A stretch of 64,000 nucleotides of DNA from CAYNNQ01 sp051748085. GTDB lineage: Bacteria; Desulfobacterota; Desulfovibrionia; Desulfovibrionales; Desulfonatronovibrionaceae. The stretch is from positions 32,629 to 96,628 of the forward strand of contig JBNJHA010000001.1 of the NCBI GenBank assembly GCA_051748085.1, given 5' to 3'. The translations under genes and the position numbers were made by a program. Positions 16,711 to 25,830 of the stretch are shown here, piece after piece. A model generated the notes under the pieces. It made no database searches. It was not told the DNA's origin and saw nothing but the letters and a program-made list of their open reading frames with translations. Numbering within the stretch: position 1 is the first letter of the stretch; each line of letters starts with the position of its first letter.

Positions 16711-16887
16711 CTTATCCGGAAATTTAAACCTTCCCGGATTTACAAATATCAGGTTTGGATTCGAAAATATTGTTTATGTTTAACTAGCAAATTAAGTACT
16801 TGCGGACGGGCGTATTTTAATACGTGGGCGAATAATCACGAAATTTGACGAAGTTAAACTGAAAAATAGCCATTTCCGGATGGAAAC
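16711..16887 (+). repeat. Dispersed repeat family C, copy 1
   Basis: It starts with CTTATCCGGAAATTT and an imperfect partner TTCCCGGAT, and contains TTTTAATACGTGGGCGAAT. It ends with GTTAAACTGAAAAATAGCCA then TTTCCGGATGG. Start and end match 38540-38646; the TAATACGTG block and end match 46038-46148. It fills half of the 355-bp spacer between lplA and the aldehyde oxidoreductase gene; family D follows at once. Confidence 0.6.
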
Positions 16888-16906
16888 TATCTATACCAAC
16901 TGACAC

Positions 16907-16948
16907 AGCTGCAAAAAGTCGAAGACGGAAGTTAAACGCACAGTTTAA
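16907..16948 (+). repeat. Short repeat family D, copy 2
   Basis: GCTGCAAAAAGTCGAAGACG then GAAGTTAAACGCACAG matches the minus strand of 8361-8402. It lies about 105 bp before the aldehyde oxidoreductase start, so it could overlap that promoter. The rest of 16949-17053 is AT-rich leader ending in AAGGAGG before ATG 17054. Confidence 0.5.
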
Positions 16949-17053
16949 AATTTATAAATTTTTGATTTTACTTAAAACTTTAAACTTAACACTGCCTACA
17001 AAAATTTATTTTTTGCAGACGCATCATTCCAACTACTTACCAAGGAGGTTTAT

Positions 17054-18787
17054 ATGGCTAGAATACTGCGCATAAACGCCAATGACAGAACCTACGCGTT
17101 TGAGGAAGCAAAACAGGAGTACGCCGGACTTGGCGGCCGGGCGCTTACTTCGAAGCTTATCCGCAATGAAGTTCCCCCAACCTGTCATCCTCTCGGCGCG
17201 GACAACAAATTGGTGGCCGCGGCCGGGTTGTTAACCGGCACAATCGCGGCCAATTCGGGCCGGATCTCCGTGGGCGGCAAATCCCCCCTGACCAAGGGCA
17301 TTAAGGAATCCAATTCCGGCGGAACGTTTGCCCAAAAGATTGCCAAGCTGGATATTCTGGGAATTGTTATCGAAGACAAGCCAAAGGACAATACAGAACC
17401 TGCCGTTGTCTTCATCAACAAAGATTCGGTGCAAATTGAAACAATGACTGAACTAGCCGGCCTTGGCACCTATGACACGGTATCCAAACTCTCGGAAAAA
17501 TACGGCGAAAAAGCAGGTATGATGGTAATTGGACCTGCCGGAGAGAATCTTCTTCTCGGAGCTTCTATTCAGTTTACCAATCCCAAGGGATATCCGTCCA
17601 GAGCCGCCGGCCGGGGAGGACTGGGCGCACTCATGGGATCCAAGGGGATAAAGGCGATTGTGGCAGACGACAGCGGGACCTCATCTCCGCAAATGGCGGA
17701 CAAGGACGCTTTCAAGGAAGCGGCCAAGAGGTGGGCAAAGATTCTGACCGATCATCCGGTAACCGGGCAGGGACTGCCAAGCTACGGCACTGCCATTCTG
17801 GTAAACATCATTAATGAAGCAGGTGCGTTACCGACTAAAAATTTCCGCGAGGGCAGATTTGATTTTGCTTCCGACATCAGCGGCGAAAAAATGGTTGAAT
17901 TAATTAATGAGCGGGGCGGCGTGACCAAGGAAGGCTGTCATCCGGGCTGTGTGATCCAATGCTCCCAGGAATTCCGTGACCGGGAAGGAAAATACGTTAC
18001 TTCCGGCTTCGAATACGAAACCATCTGGGCTTTTGGCGCGAATACTACCATCAAGGACCTGGATATAATCGCCCAAATGGACAGAGCTTGTGACGACATA
18101 GGACTGGATACAATCGAAATGGGTAACACCATAGCAGTCGCCATGGAAAAAGGGGTCGTGGATTGGGGAGACGGTCCGCAGGCCTTGAAGTTATTAAAAA
18201 GAACCCGGGATCCCCAGGATTACCTGGGCAGAATCATCGGAAACGGAGCCGCTTTTACCGGAGAAGCCCTGGGTGTAGACAGGGTCCCGGTGGTCAAGCG
18301 CCAGGCCCTGCCTGCCTACGATCCCAGGTCAGTCAAGGGAGTCGGTGTGACTTACGCTACTTCCACAATGGGCGCCGACCATACCGCCGGATACGCGGTA
18401 TGCCAGAACATCCTCAAGGTCGGCGGTGATATTGACCCGTTGTGCAAAGGCGGGAACATCGAAACCTCCAAAGCCCTGCAAATCGCCACGGCCGCGGTTG
18501 ATTCCACGGGCCTGTGCCTGTTCGTGGCTTTTGCTGTCCTGGATACCGAGGACGCGTTGGAAGTAATCTCCAAAATGATCAGCGCCCGTTTTGGCATTGA
18601 TTTCACGGCGGATGATGTATCCAAGGCGGGCATCGCAGTTTTGCAGGACGAACTGGCCTTTAACGAACAGGCCGGATTTACAAAGGCACATGATCAACTG
18701 CCTGACTTTTTCAGCAAAGAAGAACTGCCGCCGCATAATACCATTTGGGACTACACAGCAGAAGAATTGCAGCAGGCCAAAGTATAA
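17054..18787 (+). CDS. aor: Tungsten-dependent aldehyde:ferredoxin oxidoreductase
   Basis: A 577-residue enzyme oxidising aldehydes to acids with a W-bispterin and a [4Fe-4S] cluster, giving electrons to ferredoxin. N-terminal GGRALTSKLI and GTIAANSGRISVGGKSPLT fit domain 1; RAAGRGGLGALMGSKGIKAI is the pterin-binding core. Candidate cluster ligands are C295, C299, C303 (GCHPGCVIQC) and C488 (DSTGLC). The first pair is spaced C-x3-C, where the best-known archaeal enzymes have C-x2-C. AAGGAGG lies well placed before ATG 17054. Cofactor genes follow on the same strand. Confidence 0.93.
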   Translation: MARILRINANDRTYAFEEAKQEYAGLGGRALTSKLIRNEVPPTCHPLGADNKLVAAAGLLTGTIAANSGRISVGGKSPLTKGIKESNSGGTFAQKIAKLDILGIVIEDKPKDNTEPAVVFINKDSVQIETMTELAGLGTYDTVSKLSEKYGEKAGMMVIGPAGENLLLGASIQFTNPKGYPSRAAGRGGLGALMGSKGIKAIVADDSGTSSPQMADKDAFKEAAKRWAKILTDHPVTGQGLPSYGTAILVNIINEAGALPTKNFREGRFDFASDISGEKMVELINERGGVTKEGCHPGCVIQCSQEFRDREGKYVTSGFEYETIWAFGANTTIKDLDIIAQMDRACDDIGLDTIEMGNTIAVAMEKGVVDWGDGPQALKLLKRTRDPQDYLGRIIGNGAAFTGEALGVDRVPVVKRQALPAYDPRSVKGVGVTYATSTMGADHTAGYAVCQNILKVGGDIDPLCKGGNIETSKALQIATAAVDSTGLCLFVAFAVLDTEDALEVISKMISARFGIDFTADDVSKAGIAVLQDELAFNEQAGFTKAHDQLPDFFSKEELPPHNTIWDYTAEELQQAKV

Positions 18788-18842
18788 CGCACCGAAACAA
18801 CTCTGTGTCCACAACAGGATGTTTTTCGAACGAAAAACATCT

Positions 18843-18882
18843 AAAAAGCAGCCGGGGGCTAAACCCCCCGGCTGCTTTTTTT
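18843..18882 (+). terminator. Strong rho-independent terminator after aor
   Basis: AAAAAGCAGCCGGGGG, a short loop and CCCCCGGCTGCTTTTTTT form a long GC-rich stem followed by a T-run. It sits between aor and the moaD-like gene, so it should make aor transcript more abundant than the cofactor genes through partial read-through. Confidence 0.92.
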
Positions 18883-18990
18883 ACAGGAAAACACAAAACA
18901 GCCAAGAATCCATTCCCATGGCGGTTGACTGAAACGATTTTTTATCTTGTAATAAACGAAAATCTTTTTAAAAAGCAGGTTAACTCATCT

Positions 18991-19227
18991 ATGTCGACAG
19001 AATTAGAAATCGAAGTCAAATGCTTTGCCACTCTTGCTGAATTCACCCCTCAAGGGGGCCGGACAACCGTTGCAAAAGGGCTATTGGTCCGGGACGTGGT
19101 GGAAAAATTGGGAGTTCCGTCAAATGAAGTCAAAATCATATTCGTCAATGGGGAGCAGGCGGACTGGGACAAAGCAATAAAAAAAAATGATCGGATCGGG
19201 ATATTTCCGGCAGTAGGCGGAGGATAA
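18991..19227 (+). CDS. MoaD/ThiS-like sulfur carrier
   Basis: A 78-residue ubiquitin-fold protein ending in GIFPAVGGG, the Gly-Gly tail that is adenylated and turned into a thiocarboxylate. EIEVKCFATLAEF and VRDVVEKLGVP are typical strand and helix segments of MoaD. It probably supplies sulfur for the dithiolene of the tungsten pterin used by the adjacent aldehyde oxidoreductase. The codons for the last glycines (GGCGGAGGA) also form the ribosome binding site of the next gene, giving tight coupling. Confidence 0.9.
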   Translation: MSTELEIEVKCFATLAEFTPQGGRTTVAKGLLVRDVVEKLGVPSNEVKIIFVNGEQADWDKAIKKNDRIGIFPAVGGG

Positions 19228-19228
19228 T

Positions 19229-19972
19229 ATGTCCCCTGAAAAGTCAGCAGCCGCTTGCCCCAATGCGGACATCCCAAGAGAGATACAGACAAGATATACC
19301 CGAAATCTTGAAGCATTCACTCCCGAGGATCTGCGCAAGCTGAAAAAATCTTCGGTAATAATCCTCGGCGCTGGAGGTCTGGGCGGAAACATCCTGGAAA
19401 TCCTGGCCAGAACCGGAGTCGGCCACATCACCGTCGTCGATGGAGACAATTTTGAAGCCAGCAATTTAAACCGGCAACTATTATGCACCGAAAAAAATTT
19501 AGGAGAAAACAAGGCCCGGGCTGCGGTTGAAAGAATAAGGCTCATCAATTCTGAGACCAAGGTCAACGCGCTTCCCGTTTTTTTAGATGACAATAGTTCG
19601 GCTACAAAAATATTATACAAGCACGATCTGGTAATTGACGCCCTGGGGGGAATAAATTCCAAAAAAATACTCCTGAAAACGGCAGGGAATGCGAACAAGC
19701 CCCTGGTTACCGGATTTGTCGCCGGCTGGACAGGACTTGCATCCACAGTACTCCCCGGAGAAACAGGACCACTTTCTTTCTGGGAAGGGGAAGAGCAGGA
19801 TGGCGCCGAAACCCGCCTCGGCTGCATTGCTCCGGTGACCACCCTGATCGCTTCCGTACAATCGGCCGAAACGCTCCGTTTTTTGTCCGGTTCCCCTCCG
19901 CGCCTGTCCGGCGGTATTTTGTGCGTGGACATGGGTGATATGACCTTTAATTTCATGCGCATCAAAAAATAA
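19229..19972 (+). CDS. MoeB/ThiF-type E1-like adenylyltransferase
   Basis: A 247-residue enzyme adenylating the MoaD-like tail. VIILGAGGLGGNILEILARTGVG is the ATP-binding Rossmann loop; VVDGDNFEASNLNRQLL is the conserved D-x-V..SNLNRQ segment; GCIAPVTTLIASVQSAE is near the end. The CxxC zinc pairs typical of MoeB are not seen, as in many short members. It starts 1 bp after the moaD-like gene, so both are one unit serving aor cofactor assembly. Confidence 0.9.
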   Translation: MSPEKSAAACPNADIPREIQTRYTRNLEAFTPEDLRKLKKSSVIILGAGGLGGNILEILARTGVGHITVVDGDNFEASNLNRQLLCTEKNLGENKARAAVERIRLINSETKVNALPVFLDDNSSATKILYKHDLVIDALGGINSKKILLKTAGNANKPLVTGFVAGWTGLASTVLPGETGPLSFWEGEEQDGAETRLGCIAPVTTLIASVQSAETLRFLSGSPPRLSGGILCVDMGDMTFNFMRIKK

Positions 19973-20008
19973 TTCAAAATACTGCCCGGCAAAAAAACGA
20001 GTATCGTC

Positions 20009-21493
20009 ATGAATTCTGAAGCACTTCACCATTTTAATGTGGCTTTAATCCATCCCGGAGAAATTATACAAAATATTTTTTCCCTGGCCCGGGAATACGA
20101 TCTTCAGGCTTTTTTCCCGGAGATACAACTAATTGGAATAACCGGAGAAGGGCTTAGTGAAGAGCAAAAGCACATTGCGGATGCCGCGGGGATAAAAATA
20201 TATCCGGACTATCGGCGAATGCTGGACAAAGACGAAAACATCGACACGATAGTTATCCTGAAAAATGATCCGAAGTTACTAAAAAGGCTCAGAGAGGAAT
20301 TAAGCCCGGAGGTTTCCATTCTCGACTATCGCGCGGCACTCTTCATTTGGGAAGTGGTTGTCCAGGAGCGGCTATGTCTGAGTTGCCAGACACATCTCTC
20401 GCACACTCAAACGCTGCTTCGGACTATTCTGGATGAAGTCCGGGAAGATATCCTCCTGCTCGATGTAAATAAAAAAATAGTAGACGTTAATCAGAATGTT
20501 TACCTTAGGCTGGGTTTGGATAAAGAAGATTTAATCGGCCAACCCTGCTGGAAGACATGGTCCAGGGACGGCGAATCATGCAAAGATAAAAAATATCCGT
20601 GTCCCTTCGACACTGTACTTAAAACCGGTAAAAAAGCTGAAGCACTGCATACAAGGGTCGACAATCAGGGACACCTCAGTTATTTTCGCGTTTACGTCTA
20701 TCCGATTACAAACGCGCAAAATCAAATCACAAATCTCGTGGAAATGCGCCGGGACATCACGCACAGGACATACATGGAAAAACGTCTGCAGCAATCGGAA
20801 AAACTTGCGGCAATCGGAGAACTTTCCACCTATATCGCTCATGAAATAAGAAACCCGCTGTTCGCCATAGGCGGTTTTGCCAACTCACTTTTACGCGTCC
20901 CGGAACTGGGGAAAAAGGCCCGAAAAAAAGTGCAGATTATTTTGGACGAATCAAAACGCCTGGACGGAATTCTAAAAAGCATTCTCAATTTTGCCCGGCC
21001 CACAGAAGCGAAAACAACTGAAGTGGACGTAAATAAAATCGTCACACAGACCATGGATTTGATGGAAATCGGATGCAGAAAGCAGCGGATCGAAGTCAAT
21101 ATGCATCTTCAGGAAGACTTGGCTCAGGCCAGGGGCAATCCGGAATTCATAAAACAAGGACTTATAAATATTGTAAAAAACGCTATGGAAGTCATGCCTG
21201 AAGGCGGAATGCTGGACATAAAAACTTCTATTTGCGACCAGTATATCTGCATAATGGTTATAGATTCGGGACCGGGAATTGCGGCAGGAATACAGGAAAA
21301 AATATTCAATCCTTTTTTCAGCACCAAAGAAAAGGGGTCCGGACTCGGTCTGGCAATGACCAAAAAAACCATCGAGGACATGGGCGGAAAAGTGGAGCTG
21401 AAAAGCAAGCCGGACGAAGGCACCTGCGTAACCCTTTTGTTGCCCCCGGTCCTGGCTCTGGAGACTCAAAAAGATCCTAATGTCAATATATAA
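20009..21493 (+). CDS. PAS-containing sensor histidine kinase
   Basis: A 494-residue cytoplasmic kinase without membrane segments. The first 120 residues form a Rossmann-like region (HFNVALIHPGEIIQNIFSLA, TIVILKNDPKLLKRLREE) of unknown ligand. A PAS domain (about 135-255) is unusually Cys-rich (QPCWKTWSRDGESC, KYPCPF), a pattern that could bind a cluster or sense redox. HisKA has AYIAHEIRNPL-type phosphoacceptor (STYIAHEIRNPLF), then the HATPase boxes NIVKNAMEVM, DSGPGI and GSGLGLAM. No response regulator is adjacent. It follows the aor cofactor genes by 36 bp and may sense aldehyde or redox state. Confidence 0.88.
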   Translation: MNSEALHHFNVALIHPGEIIQNIFSLAREYDLQAFFPEIQLIGITGEGLSEEQKHIADAAGIKIYPDYRRMLDKDENIDTIVILKNDPKLLKRLREELSPEVSILDYRAALFIWEVVVQERLCLSCQTHLSHTQTLLRTILDEVREDILLLDVNKKIVDVNQNVYLRLGLDKEDLIGQPCWKTWSRDGESCKDKKYPCPFDTVLKTGKKAEALHTRVDNQGHLSYFRVYVYPITNAQNQITNLVEMRRDITHRTYMEKRLQQSEKLAAIGELSTYIAHEIRNPLFAIGGFANSLLRVPELGKKARKKVQIILDESKRLDGILKSILNFARPTEAKTTEVDVNKIVTQTMDLMEIGCRKQRIEVNMHLQEDLAQARGNPEFIKQGLINIVKNAMEVMPEGGMLDIKTSICDQYICIMVIDSGPGIAAGIQEKIFNPFFSTKEKGSGLGLAMTKKTIEDMGGKVELKSKPDEGTCVTLLLPPVLALETQKDPNVNI

Positions 21494-21504
21494 AGGAGAA
21501 ATAA

Positions 21505-22119
21505 ATGCCTTCGATTGTACTGGCCACGGGCAACCGGGGAAAAATAAGAGAACTTGAAGCCACTCTGGCAAAAACGCACCCGGATATCAGAATTCTAGGC
21601 CTGACAGACTTTCCGGAAATAGGAGACATACCGGAAACCGGAGAAACATTTTCAGAAAATGCACAGCAAAAGGCCGAGGCAGTTTGCCGGCACACAAATC
21701 TGGTCAGCCTGGCTGATGATTCCGGCCTGGTCGTGCCGGCTCTGAACGGAGAACCCGGCATATATTCAGCCCGTTACAGCGGAGCAAAAGCCAGTGACGC
21801 GGACAACAATCAGAAACTTTTGCAAAAAATGGCCGGTTTTAAAAATGAACAACGCAAGGCATACTTTCATTGCGTGCTGACCGCCTGCGCCCCGAACGGT
21901 GCCCTGATCTCCGCCGAGGGGCAATGGTCGGGACAAATTGCCAGCTCTCCCCGGGGAGACAACGGCTTCGGTTACGACCCTTTATTCGTAGATCCGGAAA
22001 AAGGATGCACCGCGGCCCAAATGACAAACGAAGAAAAATTAAAACGCAGTCATAGGAGCAAGGCCCTGCATAGACTGCTGGACTTATGGCCCGAATTCTG
22101 GCAACGGGCAAATCCTTAA
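21505..22119 (+). CDS. rdgB: Non-canonical purine NTP pyrophosphatase (RdgB/HAM1)
   Basis: A 204-residue house-cleaning enzyme hydrolysing dITP, ITP and XTP to the monophosphates. ATGNRGKIRELEATL, SLADDSGLVVPALNGEPGIYSARYSG and GDNGFGYDPLFVDPE are the three family motifs, all intact. AAAGGAGAAATAA precedes ATG 21505, 11 bp after the kinase stop, so the two are probably co-transcribed. It is followed by glmS at a 100-bp spacing. Confidence 0.95.
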   Translation: MPSIVLATGNRGKIRELEATLAKTHPDIRILGLTDFPEIGDIPETGETFSENAQQKAEAVCRHTNLVSLADDSGLVVPALNGEPGIYSARYSGAKASDADNNQKLLQKMAGFKNEQRKAYFHCVLTACAPNGALISAEGQWSGQIASSPRGDNGFGYDPLFVDPEKGCTAAQMTNEEKLKRSHRSKALHRLLDLWPEFWQRANP

Positions 22120-22219
22120 ACGCAATTTTTGTTTTTCGCCCGATTATGCTTGACAGCAAAGCTTAAAATAGAGTGTTCATCTGTAGCTGCAAAACTAAAA
22201 CGAAAAAACGGATTTAAAT

Positions 22220-24043
22220 ATGTGTGGAATTATCGGCTATACCGGACACAGGCCGGCCGTACCGTTGATAATTGAAGGCCTGGCCAGTTTGGAATACCGG
22301 GGATACGATTCTTCCGGTCTGGCCTATATCCATCGGGATGAGATAAGTCTCTTCCGGGCGCCGGGCAAATTAGGCGCATTGGAGCATAAACTCTCCTGTC
22401 AGGAGACAATGATGCCGACGTGCGCCATTGGCCATACCAGATGGGCTACACATGGAATCCCCGACGAAAAAAACGCCCACCCCCATCTGGATTCTTCGGA
22501 AGAAATCGCTCTGGTGCACAACGGAATCATAGAAAATTACCGCGAAATTAAAGAGCGACTTTTAAACAAGGGCTACCGGTTCAACTCCGATACGGACACT
22601 GAAGTCATTGCCCAATTGATTGGGCATAAGCTGAAAAAAGAAAAGACGATGATCAGGGCCATGGCCGATGCCCTGCGGGAACTTCAGGGAGCTTACGCCA
22701 TAGTCCTTATCTCCCGCAGCGATCCGAACAGAATATGGGCCTGCCGCAATTCAAGTCCACTTCTTCTGGGGTCCGGTACCGGAGAAAATTTTGTCGCTTC
22801 CGACATCCCGGCTTTTCTGCGCTATACCAAGGAAGTGGTTTTTTTGGAGGACGGTGAACTGGTGGAGATGGACGCCCGTTCATGGAAAATTTACAATCTT
22901 GCGGATCTGGAAAAAAAACAAAAAAAGACAAATCATATATCCTGGGATATACAGGCTGCTCAAAAAAGCGGCTTTAAACACTTCATGCTCAAAGAAATCC
23001 TTGAGCAGCCCAAGGTCATTACCGACTGCCTGGCCGGCCGGCTGGACCGGAACGCTGAAAATATCCACCTGCCGGAGCTTGAGGCCTTGCCTCTTCCCGA
23101 ACGGGTACATATAGTAGCCTGCGGCACATCATTTCATGCCGGCCTGTGGGCCAAATACATTATCGAAAAAACAGCCGGCATTGCGGTAAATGTGGATATT
23201 GCCTCCGAATTCAGATATAGGCAGCCAATAATCAAAGAAAAGGATATTGTCCTGGCAATAAGTCAATCCGGGGAAACCGCGGATACCCTGGCCGGAATCC
23301 GGATGGCCCGGGAACGGGGAGTGCACGTGCTCGGATTGTGCAATGTCCTCGGGTCCAGCGTCGCCCGGGAATCTGATCAGACCCTGTATACCCAGGCGGG
23401 GCCGGAAATAAGCGTTGCTTCAACTAAAGCCATGTGCTCCCAGCTGGTACTGCTATATTTGCTCGGGCTTTACTGGGGAAAGCGCAGCCAAAAACTAAAA
23501 CAATCTGAATTGGCCACATTACTGCGCAAGCTGCTGTCCCTGCCGGATATCCTGGAATCCGAACTTCCGCGCATGCGGGAAAAGGCGGCCGCGCTTACCC
23601 GTGAATACGCAGGAATGGACCATTTTTTCTATCTTGGGCGCGGACCCGGCTTCCCGCTGGCTTTGGAAGGGGCCCTCAAACTGAAGGAAATCTCCTACAT
23701 CCACGCCGAGGGCTATGCCGCGGGCGAGATGAAGCATGGCCCTATAGCCCTTATAGAACCCGAATTTCCCACCTTGGCTTTGGCCATGGAAGATGAATTG
23801 CTGCCCAAAGTGGTCTCCAACTTGCAAGAAATCATGGCCAGGGACGGAAAAATAATTGTACTCACGGATGCCGACTTTGATCTGAATGTCGATCATGTCT
23901 GGGAGCTCCCCAAAATCAAGGGCGATCTGAGCGCTTTTTTTGTTCTGCCCGCCCTGCAGCTATTTGCTTATGAGGCAGCGGTCTATCTGGGAAAAGATGT
24001 GGATCAACCCAGGAATCTTGCCAAAAGCGTGACAGTGGAATGA
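22220..24043 (+). CDS. glmS: Glutamine:fructose-6-phosphate aminotransferase GlmS
   Basis: A 607-residue full-length enzyme making glucosamine 6-phosphate, the entry to peptidoglycan and lipid A. The class II glutaminase starts MCGIIGYTG with Cys 2 as nucleophile after Met removal. GHTRWATHG, the two SIS domains (IVACGTSFHAGLWAKY, ISQSGETADTLAGIRMA) and the C-terminal QPRNLAKSVTVE are all present. No glmS ribozyme fold could be recognised in the 100-bp leader. Its stop overlaps the next start as ATGA. Confidence 0.97.
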   Translation: MCGIIGYTGHRPAVPLIIEGLASLEYRGYDSSGLAYIHRDEISLFRAPGKLGALEHKLSCQETMMPTCAIGHTRWATHGIPDEKNAHPHLDSSEEIALVHNGIIENYREIKERLLNKGYRFNSDTDTEVIAQLIGHKLKKEKTMIRAMADALRELQGAYAIVLISRSDPNRIWACRNSSPLLLGSGTGENFVASDIPAFLRYTKEVVFLEDGELVEMDARSWKIYNLADLEKKQKKTNHISWDIQAAQKSGFKHFMLKEILEQPKVITDCLAGRLDRNAENIHLPELEALPLPERVHIVACGTSFHAGLWAKYIIEKTAGIAVNVDIASEFRYRQPIIKEKDIVLAISQSGETADTLAGIRMARERGVHVLGLCNVLGSSVARESDQTLYTQAGPEISVASTKAMCSQLVLLYLLGLYWGKRSQKLKQSELATLLRKLLSLPDILESELPRMREKAAALTREYAGMDHFFYLGRGPGFPLALEGALKLKEISYIHAEGYAAGEMKHGPIALIEPEFPTLALAMEDELLPKVVSNLQEIMARDGKIIVLTDADFDLNVDHVWELPKIKGDLSAFFVLPALQLFAYEAAVYLGKDVDQPRNLAKSVTVE

Positions 24044-25782
24044 CAAGAAACACCTCATTCATCCTTTGCATCATATTTGTGTATGCCTTTGCCTTTCCGG
24101 CATGGGCGGGTCCCGCCCGTGATTTCAAACAGGGCTGGCAAGCTTTTCACGCCCTGAATAAAAACCCGGAAAAAAGCCGCTATCGCTCCTATTGGATGGA
24201 AGTCAAAAATCATTTCTTAAAAGCCTACAAAACCTCCCCCCGGGGATCATATGCTCCGAAATCTCTTTATTATCTAGGCCGCACTTATGAAGAACTGGCC
24301 AAGCGCTCATACCTTAAATCCGACTTTCTGCAGGCTATTGATTACTACCAAAGGGAAATTAATCGTTTTCCGGACCACTCCTGGACCGATGATGCACAAA
24401 TGCATAAGGCACTTATATACAAGGAACACCTGAAGGATCCCGCACAGGCGTATATAGAATTTTTAAAAATCGTGCATAACTATCCACAGGGTGATATGCG
24501 CCCCAAAGCGGAAAAAATGCTCGGAGAAATGGACAGCAAAAACGCCGGAAAGATAAAAAAAGAGCCGCAACCCAACAAAAACTCGAAAAAAGAAAAAACG
24601 TCGAAAACAGCATCCGCTTCTAAAAAAGAAGCAGCATCCGCAAAAAAACGGGGGGCATCCCTTAAATTGCAGGATATCCGGCATTGGAGCAGTGATGATT
24701 ATACCCGGGTGGTAATAGACCTGGAAGATGAAACCGAATACTACCACAAAATGTTGAAGCCAGACCCTGATCTGGGCACTCCGCACAGACTGTTCATTGA
24801 TCTGTCTGATACCAGGCTGGGAGCGCAGGCAACCAGAAAAGAAAAGATAGAAGACGGAATCCTGGAAAAGATCCGGGCTGCTCAATACAGGGATGATAAA
24901 GCCCGTGTGGTTCTTGACATACAAAAATTGAATAAATTCAGGGTATTTTCATTGCAGAATCCTTTCCGGATAGTTGTCGATGTCTATGCCCCGGAGAGCA
25001 TAAAGACTCGGGCCAAGCCTTCCCAAAAGGTCACGTTGAGCAAGGACAGCAAAAAATTTGCCGAAAACAGCCTTTTGGAACAGCTGGGACTTTCCGTGGA
25101 AACCATTATGCTCGACCCCGGGCATGGCGGCAAGGATCCCGGAGCAGTGAGCGCCGGAATTATGGAAAAGGATTTGAATCTTAAAATATCACGCATTCTG
25201 GGAAAAATTCTTGAAAAAAAAGGATTCAGGGTTATTTATACTCGAACCGACGACACTTTTATTCCTTTGGAGGAACGAACAGCAATGGCCAATTCCCAAA
25301 AGGCCGATCTGTTTATCTCCATCCATTGCAATGCGCATAACAGCCACCGAATACGCGGTTTTGAAGTATATTATCTGAACCTGGCCAAGTCCAAGGATGC
25401 GGTGCGGGTTGCCGCCCGGGAAAATTCGATCTCGGAAAAGAAAATCAGTGATTTGCAATACATACTGACTGACCTGATGCTCAACTCCAAAATCAATGAA
25501 TCACGGGACTTGGCCGGATCTGTGCATAAATCCGCATTAAAATCAGGTCGACAATTGTACTCTGGACTTAACGACCACGGAGTGCGCGAGGCCCCGTTTT
25601 ATGTACTTATGGGCGCGAAAATGCCCGCCATCCTGGTCGAACTCGGATATATAACCAACAGTCAGGACCGGGCCAGACTCACAAGCAAAAAATTTCTGAC
25701 CCGTATGGCCAATGGTCTTGTTCAAGGCATCCTGGACTACAAAAAAGAAGTAGAGCAGTATGCCAATCTGGAAAACAAATAA
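24040..25782 (+). CDS. N-acetylmuramoyl-L-alanine amidase with TPR-like and AMIN regions
   Basis: A 580-residue exported hydrolase. Residues 1-24 are a signal peptide ending AFPAWAG. Residues about 28-165 form TPR-like helices (APKSLYYLGRTYEELAK, DHSWTDDAQMHKALIY). A Lys/Ala/Ser-rich linker (about 168-205) leads to an AMIN domain (about 210-320) that targets septal peptidoglycan. The amidase_3 domain starts at IMLDPGHGGKDPGAVS with zinc ligands His, Glu and the later HCNAHN; VELGYITNSQDRARL carries the catalytic Glu. It cleaves stem peptides at division. Overlap with glmS by 4 bp links precursor supply and wall turnover. Confidence 0.93.
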   Translation: MTRNTSFILCIIFVYAFAFPAWAGPARDFKQGWQAFHALNKNPEKSRYRSYWMEVKNHFLKAYKTSPRGSYAPKSLYYLGRTYEELAKRSYLKSDFLQAIDYYQREINRFPDHSWTDDAQMHKALIYKEHLKDPAQAYIEFLKIVHNYPQGDMRPKAEKMLGEMDSKNAGKIKKEPQPNKNSKKEKTSKTASASKKEAASAKKRGASLKLQDIRHWSSDDYTRVVIDLEDETEYYHKMLKPDPDLGTPHRLFIDLSDTRLGAQATRKEKIEDGILEKIRAAQYRDDKARVVLDIQKLNKFRVFSLQNPFRIVVDVYAPESIKTRAKPSQKVTLSKDSKKFAENSLLEQLGLSVETIMLDPGHGGKDPGAVSAGIMEKDLNLKISRILGKILEKKGFRVIYTRTDDTFIPLEERTAMANSQKADLFISIHCNAHNSHRIRGFEVYYLNLAKSKDAVRVAARENSISEKKISDLQYILTDLMLNSKINESRDLAGSVHKSALKSGRQLYSGLNDHGVREAPFYVLMGAKMPAILVELGYITNSQDRARLTSKKFLTRMANGLVQGILDYKKEVEQYANLENK

Positions 25783-25830
25783 CTTCCTTTTTGTGTTTAA
25801 AAATTTTACCCGCAACTGAAATTAAATATC

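Noticed and set aside
16711..17053. Molybdenum/tungsten cofactor riboswitch before aor
   Set aside because: The hairpins here belong to repeat family C found at unrelated genes, so cofactor sensing is not supported.
22120..22219. glmS ribozyme or riboswitch before glmS
   Set aside because: The 100-bp leader is too short and shows none of the conserved core; host group also argues against it.
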